10,078 nt of DNA from Candidatus Woesearchaeota archaeon (GCA_019322375.1 JAHWIP010000092.1:1-10078); one strand, 5' to 3'; counted from the stretch's first letter, positions 1 to 4,821 are shown. A program made the numbers and translations. The notes: generated by a model from the letters alone, not told the origin.

Positions 1-386
1 ATTTCAGGCTCTTTTATTGGTGTTTCAGGCATTTCTGCCTCTATAACCTCAAAACTGTGCCTTTCTGCTTCCTTGTTTGCCCTGGTTCTTAGAACAAGGT
101 AATGTGTGCCTATGCCTCTTGGCACAAAACTAAATGATGTGTAGTCTCCCATGTATCTTTGCTCAAAGCCTTGATACTCATAGTAGAGCTTGTAATCCTG
201 GATATCAGGCACACTTACTTGTACATATACTGTTTCTCCGATTGTATATTGAGCCTGGTCTGTTTGTATAGAAATAGTGCTTTGCTGTTCTGCCTGGCTC
301 TTGGTTGCTGTTAGAAAGAGCATGCTTATTATTACTAACAATAGTATTCTCTTTGCAAGGTTCCTGGCATTACTGTATTCTTTCAT
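1..386 (-). CDS. Secreted beta-sandwich protein, 3' end cut by window edge
   Basis: An open frame of 128 codons runs off the left edge with no stop. The N-terminus looks like a signal peptide: a basic stretch (residues about 8-13, RNLAKR), a hydrophobic core (about 14-27, ILLLVIISMLFLTA) and a likely cleavage site after SQA near residue 32. After it comes a beta-rich segment with the phrase QTDQAQYTIGETVYVQV (about 41-57). This resembles the first strands of the Ig-like/macroglobulin domains found in many secreted archaeal proteins. The visible part ends in a Pro/Glu/Thr-rich stretch (EMPETPIKEPE), probably a linker to further domains outside the window. I chose the ATG at 386 because it gives a full signal peptide and has AAGGGTT a few bases upstream; a Met at codon 21 is the alternative. 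Function unknown; surface or cell-envelope location is inferred. Confidence 0.8.
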   Translation of the reverse strand, partial: MKEYSNARNLAKRILLLVIISMLFLTATKSQAEQQSTISIQTDQAQYTIGETVYVQVSVPDIQDYKLYYEYQGFEQRYMGDYTSFSFVPRGIGTHYLVLRTRANKEAERHSFEVIEAEMPETPIKEPE

Positions 387-411
387 TAATAACCCTTTCA
401 ACCCTCAAATA

Positions 412-463
412 TACATAATATGTAAGTATTATACATATTATGTAAGATTTTACATAATATGTA
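412..463. promoter_or_regulatory. Three operator-like palindromes TACATA-N-TATGTA
   Basis: The 13-base palindrome TACATA(A/T)TATGTA occurs at 412-424, 432-444 and 451-463, each followed by AG, so the copies are also direct repeats with a 19-20 base period (two helical turns). A degenerate copy (ACATAACATGTA) lies at 507-518. The cluster begins 26 bases upstream of the secreted-protein start at 386 on the minus strand, where its promoter should be. It is most simply read as a multi-site operator for a dimeric regulator. The regulator is not identifiable from this window. Confidence 0.55.
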
Positions 464-584
464 AGTAAATCCAAATAGCGAAAAAACTATATCAACAGCC
501 ATAAAAACATAACATGTAAGTAACTAATATATAAATGTTACGATTATTGACTAAAAGTTATAAAATATTTAATAAAATAAATAT

Positions 585-635
585 AAATATATATAATAAA
601 AACAGAAATTAAATATATATAATAAAAACAGAAAT
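585..635. repeat. Tandem duplication, 26-base period
   Basis: Bases 585-609 and 611-635 are identical over 25 positions (aaatatatataataaaaaca followed by gaaat), with one extra t between them, giving a 26-base period. Each copy contains a run of alternating AT and a TATA-like word. It is probably a local slippage duplication; a role as a duplicated promoter is possible but not shown. Confidence 0.7.
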
Positions 636-767
636 AAAAAAATTTCTGAATTCACAAAAGCAAAGCTTTTGGGACACAAAATCAACAAATCTCAGATTTG
701 TTGGTCCATCAAACTTTGTTTGATGAAATCAAAGATTTTGTTGATTTTTCTTATAAAAAAAGAAAAA
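629..767. repeat. Run of six consecutive inverted repeats (hairpin array)
   Basis: Perfect inverted repeats follow one another: CAGAAAT/ATTTCTG (629-635 with 642-648), CAAAAGC/GCTTTTG (655-661 with 665-671), CAACAAATCT/AGATTTGTTG (683-692 with 694-703, enclosed by GGAC 672-675 with GTCC 704-707), CATCAAAC/GTTTGATG (707-714 with 718-725), AAATCAA/TTGATTT (726-732 with 741-747) and TTTTTCTT/AAGAAAAA (745-752 with 760-767). A longer-range pairing AAAATCAAC/GTTGATTTT (678-686 with 740-748) could close the middle hairpins into one branched fold, in competition with some of the local stems. It may be a structured RNA, a small palindromic repeat element, or protein-binding DNA; I cannot tell which. 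Confidence 0.6.
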
Positions 768-782
768 TAAAATAAAAAGAGT

Positions 783-791
783 TATAAATAA
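783..791 (+). promoter_or_regulatory. TATA box for the small membrane protein gene
   Basis: The word TTATAAATA begins 33 bases upstream of the ATG at 816. With the usual archaeal distance of about 25-27 bases to the transcription start, transcription would begin at or just before the start codon, giving a leaderless message. This fits the lack of a ribosome site there. Confidence 0.55.
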
Positions 792-815
792 CATATAAAC
801 TATTAATTATAAAAA

Positions 816-1055
816 ATGAAGAAACAACAAATAAAAACCATCATAAGCATCATAACAATAATCTTGTTCATAGCAACCCTAACAACAACCCTTGTGTTGC
901 TAATCTTCTATGAGCCAATCAAAGGGATTAGTTATGATTTATTCCTGGGCCTGACAAAAAAATCATGGTATGAGTTACACCTATGGTTGTACATCTCCTT
1001 TGCACTGTTTGCAATCATTAATTTTTTTCTTGGATGGAAGAAGCTGAAGCAATAA
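816..1055 (+). CDS. Small two-helix membrane protein, DUF4405-like
   Basis: A 79-residue protein with two hydrophobic segments (about 8-31 and 57-73) and a Lys-rich C-terminus (KKLKQ). The middle part (FLGLTKKSWYELHLWL, about 43-58) matches the pattern of DUF4405-type membrane proteins, where a phrase like LGLTrheWreLHxWLG precedes the last helix. That fold is related to the b-type cytochrome transmembrane helices, and its histidines can bind haem. H55 is present here, but the histidine I would expect in the last helix is replaced by N69 (AIINFFLGW), so haem binding is doubtful. The start has no ribosome site but has a TATA box at leaderless spacing. The gene ends 10 bases before the shared promoter element of the toxin-antitoxin island, and it is probably unrelated to that island. 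Confidence 0.75.
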   Translation: MKKQQIKTIISIITIILFIATLTTTLVLLIFYEPIKGISYDLFLGLTKKSWYELHLWLYISFALFAIINFFLGWKKLKQ

Positions 1056-1064
1056 GCAAAAGAG

Positions 1065-1111
1065 ACTTTCGATTAATTAAAATATAATTTATATAACTTT
1101 CTAAGAAAATC
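1065..1111 (+). repeat. Shared 47-base promoter element, copy 1
   Basis: This 47-base stretch starts with ACTTTCGATTAATTAA and ends with CTAAGAAAATC. It is repeated at 2428-2474 with a single difference (a at 1086, g at 2449). It begins 10 bases after the stop of the membrane protein gene and lies upstream of the first toxin-antitoxin operon. It contains a TATA-like word (TTTATATA, 1088-1095), so it may itself be a core promoter or an upstream regulatory block. Such near-identity in non-coding A+T-rich DNA implies recent duplication or conserved function. Confidence 0.9.
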
Positions 1112-1177
1112 TTTGGTGCCCTATAATACCAAAACATTTATAAATAAACTAAAGTTATATATATTGGTAACTTTGGT
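1112..1177 (+). promoter_or_regulatory. Operon 1 promoter: TATA box with flanking TTTGGT words
   Basis: A TATA box (TTTATAAATA, 1137-1146) is preceded by an inverted repeat TTTGGT/ACCAAA (1112-1117 with 1128-1133) and followed by TTGGT (1164-1168) and TTTGGT (1172-1177) just before the ATG at 1189. Transcription from this box would leave a short leader of about 20 bases. A second TATA-like run (TTATATATA, 1155-1163) would give a leaderless message instead. The repeated TTTGGT word is the likely operator of this operon, by analogy with the matching positions in operon 2. Confidence 0.5.
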
Positions 1178-1188
1178 TAATCATAAAA

Positions 1189-1824
1189 ATGATGCCTTTA
1201 ATTTTAAAATTGAAAAGAGCAAAACACAAAGAGATAGCCGCAGCTCAGGACTTGGTAGTTGAAGAACTATACAAGCTCTTTGAAAAAGCTGTTCTTCATG
1301 GCGGAACAGCAATCTGGAGGTGCTATCAAGGAAACAGGTTTTCAGAAGACATTGATGTCTACATAAAGAGAGATATAAAAAAGATTGATGCACTTTTCAC
1401 AGCCCTTGAAAAAAAAGGGTTTGTTATAAAAAAGAAAAAAGTAAGCAAAAATAGCCTGTTCTCACAACTCCAGCTTAACAGAGTAATGGTAAGATTTGAA
1501 GCACTGTTTAAAGAAAAAAAAGGCTTTCTAAAGGAATATGAGAATTCTGACAGCAACCTCATCACAGTCTACACTCTGGAACCAGAGGAACTTCTAAAAG
1601 AAAAAGTGAGTGCTTATCTTAACAGGTTTAAAATAAGGGACTTATACGATGTTTTCTTTCTGCTTAGATATGTGAAAAATAAGAAGGATATCAAAAAAGA
1701 ATTAGATGCTCTCATCCAGAAATACAAAGACCCTGATGACAAGGAGGAGCTAAGAGTTTTAATAATAACAGGGCTGGTACCAAAAGCAGAGGAAATGTTA
1801 ACCTATATCAAAAGGCTGGTATAA
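1189..1824 (+). CDS. abiEii: AbiEii-family nucleotidyltransferase toxin
   Basis: A 211-residue protein with the hallmarks of the AbiEii/COG2253 family. The first is a nucleotidyltransferase motif LHGGTAIWRCYQ (36-47) followed by RFSEDIDVYI (50-59), with G38-G39-T40, R50, S52 and the metal-binding D54 and D56. The second is a family motif KEKVSAYLNRFKIRDLYD (137-154) with K137/K139, R146, R150, D151 and D154. In known AbiE systems this protein is the toxin, a nucleotide-transferring enzyme used in phage defence and plasmid maintenance. The antitoxin-like gene 1826-2425 follows with only one base between stop and start, so the two are co-transcribed. The gene order is toxin first, the reverse of the usual abiEi-abiEii order. 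The ORF starts with two adjacent Met codons; either could be the start. All key residues look intact. Confidence 0.88.
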   Translation: MMPLILKLKRAKHKEIAAAQDLVVEELYKLFEKAVLHGGTAIWRCYQGNRFSEDIDVYIKRDIKKIDALFTALEKKGFVIKKKKVSKNSLFSQLQLNRVMVRFEALFKEKKGFLKEYENSDSNLITVYTLEPEELLKEKVSAYLNRFKIRDLYDVFFLLRYVKNKKDIKKELDALIQKYKDPDDKEELRVLIITGLVPKAEEMLTYIKRLV

Positions 1825-1825
1825 A

Positions 1826-2425
1826 ATGGGAAAAGAAAAATACCTCAAAGAGGCAGAAGAATTATTCAGAAAAAGCCCTGTGGTTAGTTCTTCATCCATT
1901 TCAAGATTAGTCAGGGGGAAAAAAAGAATCAAACAATATCCCAAGCAATTGTTAAGGAACATGGTTCTTAAAGGAAAGATAAAAAGACTTGTTAAAGGCT
2001 ATTATACCATTCATGACAATCCTGCTCTGGCAGTGTTCTGTTTTAAGCCTGCCTATCTTGGCCTGCAGGATGCACTGAGTTTTCACGAGCTATGGGGGCA
2101 GGAAACAATACCTGTAATTATCAGTGCAAAAAAAATAAGACAAGGAATAAGAAAGATACTTAGGAATAATGTGTTAATCAGAAGAATTGATAAAAAGTAC
2201 CTGTTTGGTTTTGATTATTATGAACAAGGCAGAATTTATTTTCCATATTCAGATATTGAAAAAACCTTTATTGACATGATTTATTTCAAGGAAAAAATAA
2301 GCAAGGAAACAAGGATGAATGTGTTAAAGAGAATCAATAAGAAAAAACTAGGCCTCTACCTGAAGGCTTATCATAAAAAATTCAGAAAGAAAGTTCTTAA
2401 GTATATGGAAAATAACCTGAAATAA
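1826..2425 (+). CDS. abiEi: AbiEi-family winged-helix antitoxin/regulator
   Basis: A 199-residue basic protein. The N-terminal part (about 1-62) looks like a winged helix: VVSSSSISRLVRG, then QYPKQLLRNMVLKGKIKRLVKGYY as recognition helix and wing. The middle (about 76-100, AYLGLQDALSFHELWGQET) and the phrase YSDIEKTFIDMIYF (141-154) match the AbiEi/COG5340 family, where similar phrases (YLGxxSAL, EKTxLD) are typical. In known systems AbiEi neutralises the AbiEii toxin and represses its own operon by binding inverted repeats in the promoter. It directly follows the toxin gene (ATG two bases after the last base of its stop), with no strong ribosome site, so translation is probably coupled. The C-terminus (about 170-199) is strongly Lys-rich. 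Family assignment is good; the antitoxin role is from family knowledge. Confidence 0.85.
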   Translation: MGKEKYLKEAEELFRKSPVVSSSSISRLVRGKKRIKQYPKQLLRNMVLKGKIKRLVKGYYTIHDNPALAVFCFKPAYLGLQDALSFHELWGQETIPVIISAKKIRQGIRKILRNNVLIRRIDKKYLFGFDYYEQGRIYFPYSDIEKTFIDMIYFKEKISKETRMNVLKRINKKKLGLYLKAYHKKFRKKVLKYMENNLK

Positions 2426-2427
2426 AC

Positions 2428-2474
2428 ACTTTCGATTAATTAAAATATAGTTTATATAACTTTCTAAGAAAATC
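2428..2474 (+). repeat. Shared 47-base promoter element, copy 2
   Basis: Matches 1065-1111 at 46 of 47 positions. It starts two bases after the stop codon of the AbiEi gene and lies upstream of the second toxin-antitoxin operon. In this copy the first bases (CTTTCGATT, 2429-2437) form a 9-base inverted repeat with AATCGAAAG (2471-2479) at the other end. The first copy lacks that partner because the sequence diverges exactly at its end. Confidence 0.9.
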
Positions 2475-2510
2475 GAAAGCTTTATAAATAAACATATATT
2501 CTAATCGAAA
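2471..2510 (+). promoter_or_regulatory. Operon 2 promoter: TATA box between two AATCGAAA words
   Basis: A TATA box (TTTATAAATA, 2481-2490) lies 31 bases before the ATG at 2512, which predicts a leaderless message. The word AATCGAAA occurs immediately upstream of the box (2471-2478) and again immediately before the start codon (2503-2510), and in inverted form at 2430-2437. A protein bound to these words would cover the TFB/TBP site and the transcription start, as expected for autorepression by the antitoxin. Confidence 0.6.
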
Positions 2511-2511
2511 C

Positions 2512-3105
2512 ATGAAAAAGATAGAAATTGTGTACAAAGAAATCCTGTACCAGGCAATAGAAAAAAAGAATTACACATTCAAGCAGTCAGAACTCTCAAA
2601 AAAACTAGGCTTCTCATTAAGCACAATAAACCTTGCAGTGAAAAAGCTGGAAAAAATGAATGCAGTGAAAATAAACAAAATGAATTTCAAGGTTATAGAC
2701 ACAAAAAAAATACTTTATCTATGGGCATCAATCCGAAACATAGAAAAAGATATTATATATCAAACAAGAGCTGAAATGCCTGTAAGAGAAATAGAAAAAA
2801 ACCTGCCTAATATCACATATGCAGCATACAGTGCTTATAAATACAAATTCAGGGATGTGCCAGCAGACTATTCAGAGGTGTATGTGTATGCTGATGAAGA
2901 AGAGCTTGAAGAAATAAAAAAGAGGTTTCCTCAGAATGAAAAAAACCCAAACCTATTTGTGCTAAAAAAAAGCAGCAGCCTTTACCTAAAAACAGGAACC
3001 ACAGCCCAGATTTTTGTAGACTTATGGAACCTAAGGCAGTGGTATGCCTCTGACTTTCTCAAGGCATTAGAGCAAAGAATAGCAGAAAGGGTGAAAACAG
3101 AATGA
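2512..3105 (+). CDS. Winged-helix antitoxin/regulator, AbiEi-like (second system)
   Basis: A 197-residue protein with an N-terminal helix-turn-helix (about 22-60): YTFKQSELSKKLGFSLSTIN then LAVKKLEKMNAVKIN, a typical winged-helix pattern. The C-terminal half (about 100-190) has alternating strands and helices. It ends in TTAQIFVDLWNLRQWYASDF (163-182), which resembles the C-terminal phrase of AbiEi-like antitoxins (yVDLwn...A..fL). Its last codons overlap the downstream nucleotidyltransferase gene (ATGA at 3102-3105), a strong sign of a two-gene toxin-antitoxin operon. Here the regulator comes first. The start is supported by the TATA box at leaderless spacing. It is probably the antitoxin and autorepressor of this pair. 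I cannot name the exact family. Confidence 0.72.
   Translation: MKKIEIVYKEILYQAIEKKNYTFKQSELSKKLGFSLSTINLAVKKLEKMNAVKINKMNFKVIDTKKILYLWASIRNIEKDIIYQTRAEMPVREIEKNLPNITYAAYSAYKYKFRDVPADYSEVYVYADEEELEEIKKRFPQNEKNPNLFVLKKSSSLYLKTGTTAQIFVDLWNLRQWYASDFLKALEQRIAERVKTE
3089..3094 (+). promoter_or_regulatory. Ribosome site for the second nucleotidyltransferase
   Basis: GGGTGA lies seven bases upstream of the ATG at 3102, inside the end of the upstream gene. It matches the GGTGA core complementary to the archaeal 16S 3' end. It supports this start and the reading of an overlapping, translationally coupled pair. Confidence 0.6.
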
Positions 3106-3719
3106 CCAATAAAAAAGAATACTGGAACTCCCTGCTAACAGAGAAAAGCTGGAACCTGCTTCATGATATAAAAAGAAAATATAATTTCATCTTAATCGGG
3201 GGCTGGGCAGTTTATCTATTAACCCATCAACAAAAATCAAAAGACATAGACATAGTAATTGGTATGAAAGAACTTGAAAAACTAAAGCAAAAAAACATAA
3301 CCAAGAATGACAGGCTAAAAAAATACGAGCTAAAAATAGAGGAAATAGACATAGATATTTATGTTGAATACTACTCGCAGCTTGCCATGCCAGTGGAAGA
3401 TATAAAACAACATGTTATCAAAATCCAAGGATATAAGATAGCAAGCCCAGAAATACTGCTAATCCTAAAACAAGGAGCATACAATGACAGGAAAAACTCT
3501 GTAAAAGGAGAAAAAGACAAGATAGACATAATATCCATAATATTCTTTACAGATTTTGACTTTGGCAAATACAATGAACTCCTGAAAAAATATAAATTAG
3601 AAGCCTGGCAGCATGAAATAAAAAGAATAATAAGCAGTTTTAAAGATTACAATGCTTTGAACATGACGCCAAGGGAACTAAAGAAAGAGAAAGAACAGGT
3701 TCTATCAAAGCTTAAGTGA
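3102..3719 (+). CDS. Nucleotidyltransferase-fold toxin candidate (second system)
   Basis: A 205-residue protein with a nucleotidyltransferase signature ILIGGWAVYLLTHQQKSKDIDIVIG (30-54): G33-G34, then D48 and D50 as the metal-binding DxD. A third acidic position lies in the strand IDIDIYVEY (82-90, D83/D85). A downstream segment with SPEILLILKQGAYNDR (115-130) and KGEKDKIDI (135-143) resembles the K...R...KD.D part of AbiEii-like or MenA-like enzymes. It is distinct in sequence from the AbiEii at 1189-1824. The active-site acids are present, so it is likely an active enzyme. Overlap with the upstream winged-helix gene supports a toxin role, with target unknown. An alternative is a housekeeping or antibiotic-type nucleotidyltransferase, but the paired regulator argues against that. 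Confidence 0.75.
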   Translation: MTNKKEYWNSLLTEKSWNLLHDIKRKYNFILIGGWAVYLLTHQQKSKDIDIVIGMKELEKLKQKNITKNDRLKKYELKIEEIDIDIYVEYYSQLAMPVEDIKQHVIKIQGYKIASPEILLILKQGAYNDRKNSVKGEKDKIDIISIIFFTDFDFGKYNELLKKYKLEAWQHEIKRIISSFKDYNALNMTPRELKKEKEQVLSKLK

Positions 3720-3760
3720 TCCACTGGACTTTTCTGAAAATCTTTCATGTTCCACTGGAC
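3720..3760. promoter_or_regulatory. Two TCCACTGGAC operator-like repeats
   Basis: The 10-base word TCCACTGGAC occurs at 3720-3729 and 3751-3760, 31 bases apart (about three helical turns). Its core TCCA-C-TGGA is a palindrome. The first copy starts directly after the stop of the second toxin operon, and the second ends 16 bases before the TATA box of the HEPN gene. It is likely a paired binding site controlling that promoter; no protein can be assigned from the sequence alone. Confidence 0.5.
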
Positions 3761-3776
3761 AAGTGTTGGCGTAGCT

Positions 3777-3784
3777 TTTATAAA
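3777..3784 (+). promoter_or_regulatory. TATA box for the HEPN gene
   Basis: TTTATAAA within CTTTTATAAAG, 27 bases before the ATG at 3804. The spacing predicts transcription starting at about the start codon, so a leaderless message separate from the upstream operon. Confidence 0.6.
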
Positions 3785-3803
3785 GTTCTTTTGAGATGAC
3801 AGA

Positions 3804-4232
3804 ATGCCTGAGAAGATGAACTGGAAAGAATGTGTTGAAAAAGGAATTATCACCAAGATAATGCCTGATAAAGAAAGAGCTGCTCAAATGCTGAAAATGG
3901 CAAATATTAGATTAGAATTCTGGAAAAAAGAAGTTGCTAGCAGATACGTGTTTCTAAAAGTAGAAGCATATTATGACATCATCAAAGAAATGATTTTTGC
4001 TCATATGTACAAAAATGGTTTTAACTGCACTAATCATTTATGCATAATAGCCTATCTTAAAGAGAAATTCCAAGATTTTGATTTTGAGATGCAAAAGATT
4101 GATGAGCTAAGGAAAGTAAGGAATGAGATAAATTACAGAGGTTTTCTTGTGAGCACAGATTATCTAAACAGAAACCTATTGGAATTCAAGAATATTATCA
4201 GAAAACTAAAAGAAAAGATAAATGAATGCTAG
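3804..4232 (+). CDS. HEPN-domain protein, probable toxin of a HEPN-MNT pair
   Basis: A 142-residue, mostly helical protein. The C-terminal part has the phrase ELRKVRNEINYRG (101-113), with R106-N107 and Y111-x-G113, which corresponds to the catalytic R-x4-6-H helix of HEPN proteins. An upstream phrase with NHLCIIAYLKEKF (77-89) fits the helix that precedes it in this fold. HEPN toxins of HEPN-MNT pairs are usually RNases, held in check by a partner nucleotidyltransferase that adds AMP to a tyrosine in or near the motif. Here the expected His at R+5 is Tyr (Y111), so canonical RNase activity is uncertain. It has its own TATA box and a likely leaderless start. The converging gene at 4240-4770 encodes a MNT domain and is the natural partner, seven bases from its 3' end. 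Confidence 0.72.
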   Translation: MPEKMNWKECVEKGIITKIMPDKERAAQMLKMANIRLEFWKKEVASRYVFLKVEAYYDIIKEMIFAHMYKNGFNCTNHLCIIAYLKEKFQDFDFEMQKIDELRKVRNEINYRGFLVSTDYLNRNLLEFKNIIRKLKEKINEC

Positions 4233-4239
4233 GTATGAT

Positions 4240-4770
4240 TTACTTTATCTTTACAAAGCCATACAAAACAAAGCCGTTTAATACATTATTCCTCAGCTCT
4301 TTTGAAAGATTACTTATGTTCTTTTCAAACAAAAGATTTATCTTTCTGCCTAGTTTTTTCTCATATTCCCCAAGAGCAAGCACAACCTGTTTTGCTTCTA
4401 CAAAAATATCAACATCACTCTTCTGTGTGAATTCACCCTTTGCACAACTGCCGAATAGGATAATGGATGATGCTAAAGTTTTCTGTTGAAGATAATTAAT
4501 TAACCCAGATTCTGATATTCTAAAAATAATATTATTTTTTTTATAAAACCTGTACTTTAAATTTTCAGTGTTAGCATAATATGTTGGGTACAAAGTTTCT
4601 TTTTTTTTCTTAACCAGATTTAGTCTCAGAAGGCTGTCTAAATGTTTTAGCACAGTAGCATGGCTTAGCCTAAGCTTTCTGGCAATACCTCTGGCAGAGA
4701 AATCCTTATTAGGGTAATCTATGAATAATTCCAAAATCCTATAAGCATTATTTTTTAATAATCTGTCCAT
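4240..4770 (-). CDS. Winged-helix plus minimal nucleotidyltransferase (MNT) antitoxin
   Basis: A 176-residue fusion. Residues about 1-62 form a winged helix (FSARGIARKLRLSHATVLKH, then LDSLLRLNLVKKKK). Residues about 98-176 form a minimal nucleotidyltransferase with IILFGSCAKGEF (103-114: G107-S108, G112) and KSDVDIFVEA (117-126: D119, D121). MNT proteins of this kind are antitoxins for HEPN toxins, and at least one studied MNT adds AMP to its HEPN partner. The HTH half should let it bind its own promoter, and two palindromes occur exactly there (4781-4816). It faces the HEPN gene tail to tail, 7 bases apart, instead of sharing its operon. The catalytic residues appear intact. I am confident in the domains and moderately confident in the pairing. 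Confidence 0.85.
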   Translation of the reverse strand: MDRLLKNNAYRILELFIDYPNKDFSARGIARKLRLSHATVLKHLDSLLRLNLVKKKKETLYPTYYANTENLKYRFYKKNNIIFRISESGLINYLQQKTLASSIILFGSCAKGEFTQKSDVDIFVEAKQVVLALGEYEKKLGRKINLLFEKNISNLSKELRNNVLNGFVLYGFVKIK

Positions 4771-4780
4771 TTTTCTTATT

Positions 4781-4816
4781 GGTTAAAAAAATAACCATCT
4801 GGTTATAAAAATAACC
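4781..4816 (-). promoter_or_regulatory. Two 16-base palindromic operators, 20-base period
   Basis: GGTTAAAAAAATAACC (4781-4796) and GGTTATAAAAATAACC (4801-4816) are inverted repeats with GGTTA/TAACC arms, set exactly 20 bases apart so they lie on the same face of the helix. They sit between the minus-strand TATA box (4822-4829) and the start codon at 4770, covering the expected transcription start near 4799. This is a classic arrangement for autorepression, and the HTH half of the 4240-4770 product is the obvious candidate binder. Confidence 0.7.
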
Positions 4817-4821
4817 AAGAA

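Larger units (their letters stand above)
387..815. other. Long non-coding divergent spacer with repeats and hairpins
   Basis: This stretch separates a minus-strand gene starting at 386 from a plus-strand gene starting at 816. I see no supportable gene in it. It holds the palindromic operator cluster (412-463), a very A+T-rich tract with a 26-base tandem duplication (585-635), a run of hairpins (629-767) and the promoter of the downstream gene (TATA box at 783-791). Because the flanking genes point away from each other, the hairpins cannot be terminators for either of them. Confidence 0.7.

Noticed and set aside
412..463. Possible mini CRISPR array
   Set aside because: The repeats are only 13 bases with 6-7 base gaps, so there is no room for spacers. 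A palindromic operator fits better.
277..468. Plus-strand 63-codon frame
   Set aside because: It lies opposite the signal-peptide end of the partial minus-strand gene and its operator region. Its product is a reverse reading of that region with no recognisable domain.
629..767. Hairpin run as a transcription terminator
   Set aside because: The flanking genes diverge, so no known transcript ends here.
1065..2474. 47-base repeats as ends of an insertion sequence flanking the AbiE operon
   Set aside because: They are direct repeats, no transposase lies between them, and each copy sits in a promoter position. A composite-cassette duplication cannot be fully excluded.
3720..3760. TCCACTGGAC repeats as attachment or target-site duplications
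   Set aside because: Only 21 bases lie between them, with no integrase or tRNA gene nearby.
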